In this document: one piece after another, positions 6,331 to 14,168 of the stretch
Numbering within the stretch: position 1 is the first letter of the stretch
How the letters are laid out: the number at the start of each line of letters is the position of its first letter
Assembly (NCBI GenBank): GCA_900542615.1
Contig: UQOG01000036.1
Location: forward strand, 1-15,456
Reading direction: 5' to 3'
Length of the DNA stretch: 15,456 nucleotides
DNA from: an uncultured Eubacteriales bacterium
GTDB taxonomy: Bacteria; Bacillota; Clostridia; Christensenellales; CAG-138
Notes under the pieces: generated by a model
Seen by the model: the letters and a program-made list of their open reading frames with translations, nothing else
The model's database searches: none
Told to the model about the DNA's origin: nothing
Made by a program: the position numbers and the translations under genes

Positions 6331-6891
6331 CTAATGCTGGGGGATGGGGTCATATTGGGCCCTGGGGCCGCCAACATATTTCGGACGGGTCCAAGCCATC
6401 ACCAAGGTCGCCTGGCCGATGTGGCGGGTTTTGGCGTGGACGGGGACCGCCACGGGCTTGAGGTGCATCCCGATGAGGGTACCGCCGATATCCAGTCCGG
6501 CGGCGGCTTTCGCCCGTAGGTCCTCCACCATTACCGGGTCTTGGAAGCGGGCCATGGCTTCCAGGGCCATGGCGCCCCCAGCATGGAGCTGGGGCCGGAC
6601 CCAGACCTGCTGTAGGTCGTAGGCTTCCATACAGGCCCGTTCCATCACCAGGCTGCGGTTGAGGTGCTCGCAGCATTGGACGCACAAGAAAAGGCCATGG
6701 GCTTTAACCGTCGGCAACAAGGCATCCATCACTGCCTTGGCAGCCTCTTGGGAGGAACCGGTGCCGATCATTTGGCCGCAGATCTCGCTGGTGGAACAAC
6801 CCACCACCATCATATCCCCGGGCTTTAGGGTGACCGCAGCGGACAAAAGCTCCGCAATAGCCGCCTGGGCCTGGGCAAGAATTTCCTTCAT
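6331..6891 (-). CDS. UPF0340 family protein (YwlG / TIGR01440 type)
   Basis: A 186-residue cytoplasmic protein of the UPF0340/DUF436 family, known from B. subtilis YwlG; its function is not established. Family signatures seen are VVGCSTSEICGQMIGTGSS near the N-terminus, CVQCCEHLNRSLVMER in the middle, GGAMALEAMARF, and DIGGTLIGMHLKPVAVPV followed by the ending GGPRAQYDPI. The conserved Cys and His in CCEHLNR could form a metal or thiol site, which is inference. The frame opens further upstream (7047), but AGGAGGG (6903-6897) lies 5 nt before the ATG at 6891 and the family begins there. The gene is divergent from feoAB, and the two promoters are about 20 bp apart. Its leader contains a hairpin with a T-run. 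No downstream GC-rich terminator was found before the RNA promoter. Confidence 0.9.
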   Translation of the reverse strand: MKEILAQAQAAIAELLSAAVTLKPGDMMVVGCSTSEICGQMIGTGSSQEAAKAVMDALLPTVKAHGLFLCVQCCEHLNRSLVMERACMEAYDLQQVWVRPQLHAGGAMALEAMARFQDPVMVEDLRAKAAAGLDIGGTLIGMHLKPVAVPVHAKTRHIGQATLVMAWTRPKYVGGPRAQYDPIPQH

Positions 6892-6913
6892 GGTTTCCCT
6901 CCTAGCATGGCGC

Positions 6914-6934
6914 AAAAAAAAGGAGAAGCTCCTT
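6914..6934 (-). promoter_or_regulatory. Attenuator-like hairpin in the UPF0340 leader
   Basis: On the minus strand AAGGAG (6934-6929), loop CTT and CTCCTT (6925-6920) are followed by six more T (6919-6914). This is a small intrinsic terminator placed between promoter and start codon. Its CTCCTT arm is also complementary to the Shine-Dalgarno AGGAGGG at 6903-6897, so two exclusive pairings are possible. Confidence 0.45.
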
Positions 6935-6994
6935 GCGCAAAATAAGTGGAGACCCCGGCCCGGGCCCGCTGCCTGGGGCCAGGATTTCCTAGCC

Positions 6995-7023
6995 ATTATA
7001 CAGCTTTCCAAACCTGGACGCAA
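6995..7023 (-). promoter_or_regulatory. Promoter of the UPF0340 gene
   Basis: On the minus strand TTGCGT (7023-7018), a 17-bp spacer and a perfect TATAAT (7000-6995). The start would be near 6988, giving a leader of roughly 100 nt. Confidence 0.6.
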
Positions 7024-7040
7024 TGGATGTAGGCAGCCTC

Positions 7041-7070
7041 TTGACAAGGCCGCGGCAGGAAATCTATACT
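7041..7070 (+). promoter_or_regulatory. Promoter of the feoAB fusion gene
   Basis: TTGACA (7041-7046), an 18-bp spacer and TATACT (7065-7070) lie 41 bp before the start codon. It is the strongest consensus promoter in the window. No clear Fur or DtxR-type palindrome was recognised around it. Confidence 0.8.
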
Positions 7071-7110
7071 TATCCTGAATTGGTATGGCTGATGAAAGGG
7101 TAAATAGCGT

Positions 7111-9666
7111 ATGGATGGAGCAACGACGCGCAGGACCCTGGGGGCATTAAGCCCTGGGGAAAGCGGCTATGTATATAGTGTAAACGCAGGCGACCCTCGG
7201 ATGCGCCGGCGGATCGTGGATATGGGGATCACCCCGGGCACCCGGATCACCATCATAAAGACGGCGCCCATGGGGGACCCCATCGAGATCACCCTGCGGG
7301 GTTATTCCCTGTCCTTGCGGCGGGAAGACGCTTTGCAGATCACCCTTATGGACGAGGACGAAGCGCAAACCCTCAGGCACAAGCAACAGGAAGCCCTGAA
7401 GGCCCATGAGCAGCGTTCCCGCAGCCAGTTGGGCCATGCTTCGGATACGGACCAGGCCAGCCACGAACGGGCTGCCCGGCTGACAGTATCCTTTACCAGC
7501 GGCCATGGCGAGGGATATGCGGACCCTTCTGGGAGCAAACCAGGGCAAGAGCCAACGGATGATGGAGATGGCCAGCCGGTGAAGCTGGCCCTGGTGGGCA
7601 ATCCCAATTGCGGCAAAACCACCCTGTTCAACGCCATGACCGGCGGCCGGGAATATGTTGGCAATTGGCCGGGGGTAACGGTAGAAAAAAAGGAAGGCCG
7701 GGTCAAGCAGCCCAACCAGGGCCAGGTAGGCCAGGACGCCATCTGCACCCATGGCCATGACATTACCCTGGTGGACCTGCCGGGGATCTATTCCCTCTCC
7801 CCCCATTCCATGGAGGAACTGGTGGCCCGGCGGTTCATCGTGGAGGAAAAGCCCGACGCCATCATCAACATTGTAGACGGCACCAACCTGGAACGGAACC
7901 TATACTTGACCGTACAGCTCATGGAGCTGGAACGGCCCATGATCATCGCCCTGAACATGATGGATGAAGTGGAAAAGCAGGGGGATCGGATCGACGTGGA
8001 GCGGCTCTCCCTGGAGCTGGGGGTGCCGGTGATCCCCATCTCTGCCCGGACCGGACTGGGGATCGACCAGCTGTTGGCCCAGGCCCAGCGGCTCATCCAT
8101 GCCATCCATACCCAGTTCCACGAGGGCTTTAACATCGAGCCGGACGATCTGTACGACGACCTGACCCATATGGCCCATCACCGGATCGGCCAATTGGTGG
8201 AACCCTATGTAAAAAAGGCGGGCTTGCCCCTTCACTGGGCCCAGATCAAGATCCTGGAAGGGGATGGCCTACTGCGGGAAAGCCTACACCTGCCTGAGGC
8301 GATATCCAAGCAGGTGGATGCGGTGGTGGCGGAATACGCCGCCGCCAGCCCCCTGGGGGACAACGAGACCATGGTGGCGGACAGCCGTTACCGGTATGTG
8401 GAGCGGGTATGCGCCGCCGCCCTCAAGCGGGCCAGACGGCCGGAGGAGCTTTCCGCCGCCAACCGGATCGACGCCATCCTTACCCATAAAATATGGGCCA
8501 TGCCCATATTCCTGGGAATCATGCTGTTGATCTTCGCCCTGACATTTTCCACGGTGGGCGCCTGGCTTTCGGACCTGGTCAGCGAATCCATCGGTTCCCT
8601 GCTGATCCCCTTTGTGCGGCAAGCCTTGGAGAGCGCCGGCGCATTTACCTGGCTCACCGGCCTGGTATGCGACGGCATCCTCACCGGGGTGGGGGGCGTG
8701 CTCACCTTCCTGCCCCAGATCGCCATCCTGTTTTTCTGCCTGTCCATGCTGGAGGATAGCGGCTATATGAGCCGGATCGCCTTTATCATGGATAAGCCCA
8801 TGCGCCGTTTCGGCCTTTCCGGCAAAAGTTTCATCCCTCTTTTAATGGGCTTTGGTTGCACCGTGCCCGCCGCCATGGGCGCCCGTACCATGGACAATGA
8901 AAAGGACAAGCGGATGACCATCCTGCTGCTGCCCTTTATGAGCTGTTCCGCCAAGCTGCCGGTCTATGGACTGATCGCCGGGGCGTTCTTTGCCAAGGGC
9001 AGAGGGCTGGTGATCTTCTCCCTGTATGGCCTGGGTATCCTGCTGGGCATTCTCTCCGGGCTGCTGTTTAAGAAAAAACTCTTCCAGGGCCAGGACGCTC
9101 CCTTTGTCATCGAGCTGCCTCCCTATCGCATCCCCACCGCACGGAACACCTTTACCCATGTTTGGGAACGGGTCTCCCACTTTTTGCAAAAGGCCGGCAC
9201 CATCATCTTCGCCATGAGCGTGATCCTGTGGTTTTTGCAGAACTACAGCTTCCAGCTCACCTTGGTTACAGACGCCTCAAAAAGCATCCTAGGCGCCCTA
9301 GGCGGCCTTTTGGCCCCATTGTTCAAGCCCCAGGGCTTTGGCACCTGGCAGGCGGCTGTGGCCCTTTTAACGGGCCTCGTGGCCAAGGAGGCGGTGGTCT
9401 CCAGCCTGGCCATGTTCTATGGTTTTTCCCTATCCGCCCAGGATACCGCCATCGCGGCGGCGTTGTCCAATACCTTTACCCCCCGGGCCGCTTACGCCTT
9501 CCTGGTGTTCGTGCTGCTCTATACCCCTTGCGTGGCCGCCGTATCCACCATGCGGCGGGAGCTGAACAGCCGGGGCTGGACCGCCTTTGCCGTGCTGTGG
9601 CAGATCGCCGTGGCCTATGTGGCCAGCTTCCTGGCCTATGCCTTCCTGGGGTTGTTTATGGCCTAG
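7111..9666 (+). CDS. feoB: Ferrous iron transport protein, FeoA-FeoB fusion
   Basis: The inner-membrane GTP-driven Fe(II) importer of anaerobes. Of 851 residues, about 8-80 form a FeoA-like SH3 domain (GYVYSVNAGDPRMRRRIVDMGITPGTRI). A polar linker (about 81-155) leads to the G domain: G1 GNPNCGKT (163-170), G2 within GVTVEKKEG, G3 DLPG, G4 NMMD, G5 ISARTG. The membrane part starts near residue 461 with multiple helices and carries the conserved FeoB elements GFGCTVPA and SCSAKLPVY, plus LVAKEAVVSS towards the end. The C-terminus is complete and no FeoC follows. The ATG at 7111 lies behind aaaggg at a 10-nt gap. Fusion of FeoA to FeoB is known in some anaerobes and fixes their 1:1 ratio; no separate feoA is present. 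Its Fe(II) supply would support the radical-SAM activase NrdG downstream. Iron-responsive control is expected but not visible. Confidence 0.97.
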   Translation: MDGATTRRTLGALSPGESGYVYSVNAGDPRMRRRIVDMGITPGTRITIIKTAPMGDPIEITLRGYSLSLRREDALQITLMDEDEAQTLRHKQQEALKAHEQRSRSQLGHASDTDQASHERAARLTVSFTSGHGEGYADPSGSKPGQEPTDDGDGQPVKLALVGNPNCGKTTLFNAMTGGREYVGNWPGVTVEKKEGRVKQPNQGQVGQDAICTHGHDITLVDLPGIYSLSPHSMEELVARRFIVEEKPDAIINIVDGTNLERNLYLTVQLMELERPMIIALNMMDEVEKQGDRIDVERLSLELGVPVIPISARTGLGIDQLLAQAQRLIHAIHTQFHEGFNIEPDDLYDDLTHMAHHRIGQLVEPYVKKAGLPLHWAQIKILEGDGLLRESLHLPEAISKQVDAVVAEYAAASPLGDNETMVADSRYRYVERVCAAALKRARRPEELSAANRIDAILTHKIWAMPIFLGIMLLIFALTFSTVGAWLSDLVSESIGSLLIPFVRQALESAGAFTWLTGLVCDGILTGVGGVLTFLPQIAILFFCLSMLEDSGYMSRIAFIMDKPMRRFGLSGKSFIPLLMGFGCTVPAAMGARTMDNEKDKRMTILLLPFMSCSAKLPVYGLIAGAFFAKGRGLVIFSLYGLGILLGILSGLLFKKKLFQGQDAPFVIELPPYRIPTARNTFTHVWERVSHFLQKAGTIIFAMSVILWFLQNYSFQLTLVTDASKSILGALGGLLAPLFKPQGFGTWQAAVALLTGLVAKEAVVSSLAMFYGFSLSAQDTAIAAALSNTFTPRAAYAFLVFVLLYTPCVAAVSTMRRELNSRGWTAFAVLWQIAVAYVASFLAYAFLGLFMA

Positions 9667-9720
9667 CGCCGTTACGGACCGACATCGAAAAGATTGCCCG
9701 TAACATTTCACAGAAAAGCC

Positions 9721-9750
9721 TGTTTTATCCATTCCCCTTTATGTTATACT
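9721..9750 (+). promoter_or_regulatory. Promoter of hpf
   Basis: An extended -10, TGTTATACT (9742-9750), with TGTTTT (9721-9726) as a weak -35 at 18 bp. No clear sigma-B or sigma-H sequence was recognised. A GC-rich imperfect hairpin (9786-9807) follows immediately before the ribosome site. Confidence 0.6.
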
Positions 9751-9823
9751 AAGACTATAGAAGAAAGTGCGTCGTCCGTCCGGGTCCCGGCCCGGCGCCG
9801 GCGCGGGAAAGGGGAATGAGAAT

Positions 9824-10354
9824 ATGCGTATTACCATCACGGGCAAGAACATTGAGGTATCGGAATACCTCTCGGATCTCGTAACCAAAAAGGTATCCAA
9901 GCTCGACAAGTATTTCCCCGAGGACACCGAGGCACATGTTACCCTGGCGGTCGAGCGCAACCGCCACATCGTTGAGGTTACGATCCCCTATGCAAGCGGC
10001 ATCATTCGCGGCGAAGTAGCTTCCGGCGATATGTATGCCTCCGTGGACAGCGTGCTGGCCAAGCTGGAGCACCAGATCGTCCGGCACCGCACCAAGTTGG
10101 AAAAGAATCTGCGGCAGGGCGCCTTCCGGGCGGAGCCTGTGTACGCCCCCCTGGAGGACGCGGAGGAAGAAGATCGCAAGGTAGTCCGGGTGAAGCGGTT
10201 TGCCATCAAGCCCATGAGCGTGGAGGAGGCCATTTTGCAGATGGAGCTGCTGGGCCATTCCTTCTATGTGTTTGAGAATGCGGAAGAGGGCCATGTAAAC
10301 GTCCTGTACCAGCGCAAAGATGGCAACTACGGCCTGATCGAGCCGGAATATTGA
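9824..10354 (+). CDS. hpf: Ribosome hibernation-promoting factor, long form (HPF/RaiA)
   Basis: Binds the 30S decoding channel and dimerises 70S ribosomes into inactive 100S particles in stationary phase or stress. The protein has 176 residues: an N-terminal S30AE/RaiA domain (about 1-100, starting MRITITGKNIEVSEYL, with KKVSKLDKYF), an acidic linker (about 108-117), and the C-terminal dimerisation domain (about 119-176: RVKRFAIKPMSVEEAILQM, then LGHSFYVF and GNYGLIEP). This two-domain layout is the long HPF of Gram-positive bacteria. The frame extends upstream to 9767, but AAAGGGGA (9808-9815) lies 8 nt before the ATG at 9824, which is the family start. It is monocistronic, with its own promoter and a strong terminator at 10418-10449. 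A stable GC hairpin just before the ribosome site could modulate translation. Confidence 0.96.
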   Translation: MRITITGKNIEVSEYLSDLVTKKVSKLDKYFPEDTEAHVTLAVERNRHIVEVTIPYASGIIRGEVASGDMYASVDSVLAKLEHQIVRHRTKLEKNLRQGAFRAEPVYAPLEDAEEEDRKVVRVKRFAIKPMSVEEAILQMELLGHSFYVFENAEEGHVNVLYQRKDGNYGLIEPEY

Positions 10355-10373
10355 TCTATATAGATGGTTCCCC

Positions 10374-10399
10374 GCTATGGGGCCCGGCGGTCCCATAGC
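10374..10399 (+). other. Hairpin between hpf and its terminator
   Basis: GCTATGGG (10374-10381) pairs with CCCATAGC (10392-10399), 8 bp with a GC-rich 10-nt loop, in the 3' untranslated part of hpf. It has no T-run and may only stabilise the 3' end. Confidence 0.4.
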
Positions 10400-10417
10400 C
10401 CCTACAGCATCCAACGG

Positions 10418-10449
10418 GGACGGCATGGCGGCGGCCATGCCGTCCTTTT
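10418..10449 (+). terminator. Terminator of hpf
   Basis: A perfect 12-bp GC-rich stem pairs 10418-10429 with 10434-10445 around a 4-nt loop and is followed by TTTT (10446-10449). Confidence 0.9.
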
Positions 10450-10551
10450 GTATGGGGGATGCTTTTTGCAATATGGGGCGGCCGGACCCGGGGCTGCGGC
10501 CGGGAGCTTGGATGAAAAGATGTCGAATTGCGGCGGCGGGCGCTTTGGGGC

Positions 10552-10580
10552 TTGCATAGGGGCTACCAAATATGTATACT
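10552..10580 (+). promoter_or_regulatory. Promoter of nrdDG
   Basis: TTGCAT (10552-10557), a 17-bp spacer and TATACT (10575-10580) lie 78 bp before the nrdD start. The -10 overlaps the first NrdR-like box. Confidence 0.7.
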
Positions 10581-10610
10581 AGATAGGCAAACGCATACTA
10601 TATGTTGTGC
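10565..10610 (+). promoter_or_regulatory. Candidate NrdR operator (two boxes) of nrdDG
   Basis: The second site (10595-10610), read on the minus strand, agrees with the NrdR-box consensus ACACwATATATwGTGT at 13 of 16 positions by my count. A weaker site (10565-10580) agrees at about 10 of 16. They are 30 bp apart start to start, close to the three-turn spacing usual for NrdR pairs, and cover the -10 and start region. NrdR represses ribonucleotide reductase genes when nucleotides are plentiful; nrdR itself is not in the window. Confidence 0.55.
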
Positions 10611-10658
10611 CACCTGGGGGAAAGCCCGGGGCGCGGGAATCGACAAAGGAGCAGGGAC

Positions 10659-12959
10659 ATGATCGACAGCATTAAAAAACGGGACGGCCGGATCGTGGCG
10701 TTCGACCTGGGGAAGATCACAGCCGCCATTGAAAAGGCCTTTGCGGCCACGGGAATACACCGGGAGGATCCGGCGGCATTGGCCGCCCAGGTAGCCACCC
10801 GGCTGCAGGAGGCGGGGCTGACCCAGCCGGAGGTGGAGCAGATCCAGGACTGCGTGGAGCAGGTGTTGATCGATAACGGCCATGTGCGCACAGCCAAGGC
10901 CTATATTCTATACCGTGCGGAGCGCACCCGGATCCGCCAGGCCAATACCCGGCTGATGAAGATCTACGAGGACATCACCTATACCGATGCCAGCGACAGC
11001 GATATCAAGCGGGAAAACGCCAACATCGACGGCAATACCGCCATGGGCTCCATGCTCAAATACGGCAGCGAGGGGGCCAAGCAGTTTTATGAGATGTTCG
11101 TCCTGCACCCGGAGCACGCCCGGGCCCACCGGGAGGGGGATATCCATATCCACGATTTGGATTTTTATACCCTGACCACCACCTGCTGCCAGATCGACCT
11201 ATTGCAGCTGTTTACCGGCGGGTTTTCCACCGGCCACGGGGTTTTGCGGGAGCCCAAGCACATTTCCAGCTATGCGGCCTTGGCCTGCATTGCCATCCAG
11301 TCCAACCAGAACGACCAGCATGGGGGCCAGAGCATCGTGAATTTCGATTACGGCCTGGCCCCCGGCGTGGCCAAAACCTACCGGCAGAACTATACCCGGC
11401 ACCTGGCCAGGAGCCTGGAGCTGCTGGGGCTGGACAAGGCGGCGGTGGAGGCGGGCCAAAAGGCGGCGGAAGCCCTGGGCCTTTCCCCCTGCCTGGACGA
11501 CGGCAACGGCTACCTGAAAGCGGAGGCGACGGCTTATTTGGAAGCGGGTGTGGACGGGGAAGCCTTCCCCAGGGCCCAGGCCTTTGCCAGGGACAAGGCC
11601 CTGGAGGATACCGACCGGGAGACCTATAAAGCCATGGTGGCCCTGATCCATAACCTGAACACCATGCATTCCCGGGCGGGGGCCCAGACGCCCTTTTCCA
11701 GCATCAACTACGGCATGGACGTGAGCGCCGAAGGCCGCATGGTGATGAAAAACGTGCTCCTTGCCACCGAGGCGGGCCTGGGCCATGGGGAGACCCCCAT
11801 CTTCCCCATCCAGATCTTCCGGGTCAAGGAGGGGGTCAACTATAACCCCGGGGACCCCAACTACGACCTGTTCCGCCTGGCCTGCCGGTGCAGCGCCAAG
11901 CGGCTTTTCCCCAATTTTTCCTTCCTGGACGCCCCCTTTAACCTGGCCTATTACAAGCCCGGCCGCTATGAGACCGAGGTGGGCTATATGGGCTGCCGCA
12001 CCCGGGTCATGGGGAACGTGTACGACCCGGAGAACCAGATCGCGCCCCGGCGGGGCAACCTGAGCTTTACCACCATCAACCTGCCCCGGATCGCCATATT
12101 GGCCAACGGCAACATCGAATGGTTCTTCGACGAGCTGGACCGGAAGATCGACCTGTGCGTGGAGCAGCTTTTGGAGCGCTTCGCCATCCAGTGCAAGAAG
12201 AAGGTATGCAATTATCCTTTCCTCATGGGGGAGGGCTGCTGGCTGGGCAGCGAGAACCTGGGCTGGAACGACGAGGTGGGGGAGGTGCTCAAGCACGGCA
12301 CCCTGTCCGTGGGCTTCATCGGCCTGGCGGAATGCCTCAAGGCCCTCATCGGCCAGCACCACGGGGAAAGCCAGCGGGCCCAGAACCTGGGCCTGGAGAT
12401 CATCTCCCACATGCGCCAGCGGCTGGATGACGTCTCCCAGGCCCGCAAGCTGAACGTTACCCTGCTGGCCACCCCGGCGGAAGGGTTATCCGGCCGGTTT
12501 GTGAAGCTGGACCGCAAGCGGTTCGGGTCCCTCCCCGGCATCACCGACCGGGAATACTATACCAACAGTTTCCATGTGCCGGTGTATTTCCCCATCGGCG
12601 CCTTCGATAAGATCCGCCTGGAGGCCCCCTACCATGCCCTGACCAACGCGGGACACATCAGCTATGTGGAATTGGACGGGGATACGGCCCAGAACCTGGA
12701 GGCCTTCGAGCGCATCGTGCGGTGCATGAAGGAGGCGGGCATCGGCTATGGCTCCATCAACCACCCGGTGGACCGGGACGGGGTATGCGGCTATAACGGC
12801 ATCATCGGGGATACCTGCCCCCGGTGCGGCAGGGCGGAGCATGAAGGCCCCCACTTCCAGCGGATCCGGCGGATCACCGGGTATCTGGTGGGCACCATGG
12901 ATAAATGGAACGACGCCAAGCGGGCGGAAGAAGCCCAGCGGGTGAAGCATTCCCTATAG
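10659..12959 (+). CDS. nrdD: Anaerobic (class III) ribonucleoside-triphosphate reductase
   Basis: Reduces ribonucleoside triphosphates to deoxy forms using a glycyl radical, supplying dNTPs without oxygen. The protein has 766 residues, usual for the family. Residues 1-95 are an ATP-cone allosteric domain (IKKRDGRIVAFDLGKITAAIEKAF). The barrel carries TTTCCQIDL (Cys near 175) and YMGCRTRV (Cys near 445), the likely active-site cysteines, with YNPGDPNYDLFRLACRCSAKRLFPNF between them. The C-terminus has the zinc segment DRDGVCGYNG...CPRCG and the glycyl-radical loop RRITGYLVGTMDKWN. Only three of the usual four zinc cysteines are seen; Asp stands where the first is expected. The frame runs upstream to 10602, but AAAGGAG (10644-10650) lies close before the ATG at 10659 and the ATP cone starts there. 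nrdG follows after 10 bp, and control is probably by NrdR. Confidence 0.97.
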   Translation: MIDSIKKRDGRIVAFDLGKITAAIEKAFAATGIHREDPAALAAQVATRLQEAGLTQPEVEQIQDCVEQVLIDNGHVRTAKAYILYRAERTRIRQANTRLMKIYEDITYTDASDSDIKRENANIDGNTAMGSMLKYGSEGAKQFYEMFVLHPEHARAHREGDIHIHDLDFYTLTTTCCQIDLLQLFTGGFSTGHGVLREPKHISSYAALACIAIQSNQNDQHGGQSIVNFDYGLAPGVAKTYRQNYTRHLARSLELLGLDKAAVEAGQKAAEALGLSPCLDDGNGYLKAEATAYLEAGVDGEAFPRAQAFARDKALEDTDRETYKAMVALIHNLNTMHSRAGAQTPFSSINYGMDVSAEGRMVMKNVLLATEAGLGHGETPIFPIQIFRVKEGVNYNPGDPNYDLFRLACRCSAKRLFPNFSFLDAPFNLAYYKPGRYETEVGYMGCRTRVMGNVYDPENQIAPRRGNLSFTTINLPRIAILANGNIEWFFDELDRKIDLCVEQLLERFAIQCKKKVCNYPFLMGEGCWLGSENLGWNDEVGEVLKHGTLSVGFIGLAECLKALIGQHHGESQRAQNLGLEIISHMRQRLDDVSQARKLNVTLLATPAEGLSGRFVKLDRKRFGSLPGITDREYYTNSFHVPVYFPIGAFDKIRLEAPYHALTNAGHISYVELDGDTAQNLEAFERIVRCMKEAGIGYGSINHPVDRDGVCGYNGIIGDTCPRCGRAEHEGPHFQRIRRITGYLVGTMDKWNDAKRAEEAQRVKHSL

Positions 12960-12969
12960 GAGGCGCCCC

Positions 12970-13485
12970 ATGCGGATACGGGTATTCGGTTTGGTGCAGG
13001 ATTCCATTGTGGATGGGCCGGGGCTGCGGACGGCGGTATTCGTCCAGGGCTGTTCCCACCATTGCCCGGGCTGCCACAATCCGGGCTCCCACGACCCCAA
13101 CGCCGGCCAGGAAATGGATACGGAGGACATCCTGGCCAGGATGCGGCAAAATCCCCTTTGCGGGGGCTTGACCCTTTCCGGGGGGGAACCCTTTGAGCAG
13201 GCGGCGGCCTGCCTGGCGCTGGCCCAAGGGGCCCATGCCCTGGGGAAGCAGGTATGGGCCTATACGGGCTACACCCTGGAGGCGCTGCGGGCCATGGAGG
13301 ACCCGGCCGTACAGGGCCTGCTCCGGGAGGCGGACGTGCTGGTGGACGGCCCCTATCTGGAGGCCCAGCGCTCCCTGGAGCTAAAGTTCCGGGGCAGCAA
13401 GAACCAGCGGCTCATCGACCTGAACGCCAGCCGTCAGGCCGGTTGCCTCTGTTTCCTGCCGGACCGCCCCCGGGGCGGCCGCTGA
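12970..13485 (+). CDS. nrdG: Anaerobic ribonucleotide reductase-activating protein (radical SAM)
   Basis: A radical-SAM enzyme that generates the glycyl radical on NrdD using a [4Fe-4S] cluster and S-adenosylmethionine. The protein has 171 residues, normal for NrdG. The cluster motif CxxxCxxC is CSHHCPGC (Cys28, Cys32, Cys35). The SAM-binding GGEPF lies at 71-75, after LTLS, and VWAYTGYTLE and VDGPYLEAQRS are typical NrdG segments. Ribosome site AGGAGG is 5 nt before the ATG, and the gene follows nrdD by 10 bp, so both are translated from one message. The last residues (CLCFLPDRPRGGR) carry two extra Cys and a basic, Gly-rich tail of no known role. Confidence 0.97.
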   Translation: MRIRVFGLVQDSIVDGPGLRTAVFVQGCSHHCPGCHNPGSHDPNAGQEMDTEDILARMRQNPLCGGLTLSGGEPFEQAAACLALAQGAHALGKQVWAYTGYTLEALRAMEDPAVQGLLREADVLVDGPYLEAQRSLELKFRGSKNQRLIDLNASRQAGCLCFLPDRPRGGR

Positions 13486-13511
13486 ACAGCAGCCTCCAAC
13501 CCGTTTTTTCA

Positions 13512-13550
13512 GAGGCGCCCCGCCCTTCGGTGTGGGGCGCCTCCTTCTCT
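13512..13550 (+). terminator. Terminator of nrdDG
   Basis: A perfect 10-bp stem pairs 13512-13521 with 13534-13543 around a 12-nt loop containing CTTCGG, followed by a pyrimidine-rich tail (cttctcttt) rather than a pure T-run. Confidence 0.7.
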
Positions 13551-13606
13551 TTCGGTGCCTGCCGAATTTTAAAGGAAGACCCGTAGAAATTTTGGCAGAT
13601 TGCTTC

Positions 13607-13635
13607 TTGACATTTGCTAGTTTGCTAACTAAAAT
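13607..13635 (+). promoter_or_regulatory. Promoter of the marR-ABC operon
   Basis: TTGACA (13607-13612), a 17-bp spacer and TAAAAT (13630-13635) lie 32 bp before the regulator start. A perfect TATAAT at 13635-13640 is 22 bp from the -35 and is a less likely -10. Confidence 0.7.
13618..13631 (+). promoter_or_regulatory. Candidate MarR operator within the promoter
   Basis: TAGTT (13618-13622), a 4-bp spacer and AACTA (13627-13631) form a perfect inverted repeat between -35 and -10. TTTGCTA also occurs twice in tandem here. A repressor on this site would block the promoter, fitting autoregulation by the MarR protein. Confidence 0.55.
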
Positions 13636-13666
13636 ATAATCCTGTTCAGTTGGAGGAGGTGTTTCC

Positions 13667-14098
13667 ATGCAGCATGAGCGGTACGTCGGGTATGAGATCA
13701 AGGCACTGTCCAATCTCCTGCGCAGACGGCTTTGGGGGCCTGCCGACCATCCCCAGAGCATGCTGACGGAGATCGAGGGCGTTTTGATCGGTTATCTCTG
13801 CCACAGCCAGGGCCGGGAAATCTATCAAAAGGATCTGGAGCGCGCCCTCTGCATCCGCAGCTCCACCGCCTCCCGGCTGCTGAAGCGGCTGGAGGACGAG
13901 GGCCTCGTCCAGCGCTCTATGGGGGTCAGGGACGCCCGGATGAAGCGGATCACGCCCACACTCCGGGCGCAGGCGCTGAATCAGGAGGCAGAGCGGCGGA
14001 TCGCCGCCACAGAGGCGACGCTGACCAGAGGCATCTCTCAGGAGGAGATTGACCAGTTCCTGGCCATCGCGGAAAAGCTGAAGCAAAATCTCATTTGA
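13667..14098 (+). CDS. MarR-family transcriptional regulator
   Basis: A dimeric winged-helix DNA-binding regulator of 143 residues. The recognition region is IYQKDLERALCIRSSTASRLL, followed by KRLEDEGLVQRS and the wing with the MarR signature DARMKRITPT. Helices at both ends would form the dimer interface. GGAGGAGG lies 7 nt before the ATG. The gene starts an operon with an ABC exporter 70 bp downstream, and its promoter contains a palindrome suitable as its own binding site. Together this suggests a local repressor of the exporter, released by a drug or other ligand that cannot be named from the sequence. Confidence 0.93.
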   Translation: MQHERYVGYEIKALSNLLRRRLWGPADHPQSMLTEIEGVLIGYLCHSQGREIYQKDLERALCIRSSTASRLLKRLEDEGLVQRSMGVRDARMKRITPTLRAQALNQEAERRIAATEATLTRGISQEEIDQFLAIAEKLKQNLI

Positions 14099-14168
14099 CC
14101 AACCGGGCCCCGCCGGGAAGCGGCTCAATCGCTTCCCCCGGCACAGCAAAGACACAAGGAGGTATTCT

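Noticed and set aside
5954..6334. 126-residue plus-strand frame across the RNA region
   Set aside because: It has no ribosome site or plausible composition, and the promoter and RNA fold point to the minus strand.
11199..12410. 403-residue minus-strand frame opposite nrdD
   Set aside because: It is a shadow of GC-rich codon use in nrdD, which is an unmistakable family member over its whole length.
13607..13640. TTGACA with the perfect TATAAT at 13635 as the marR promoter
   Set aside because: The spacer would be 22 bp, too long for sigma-A; TAAAAT at 13630-13635 gives the normal 17 bp.
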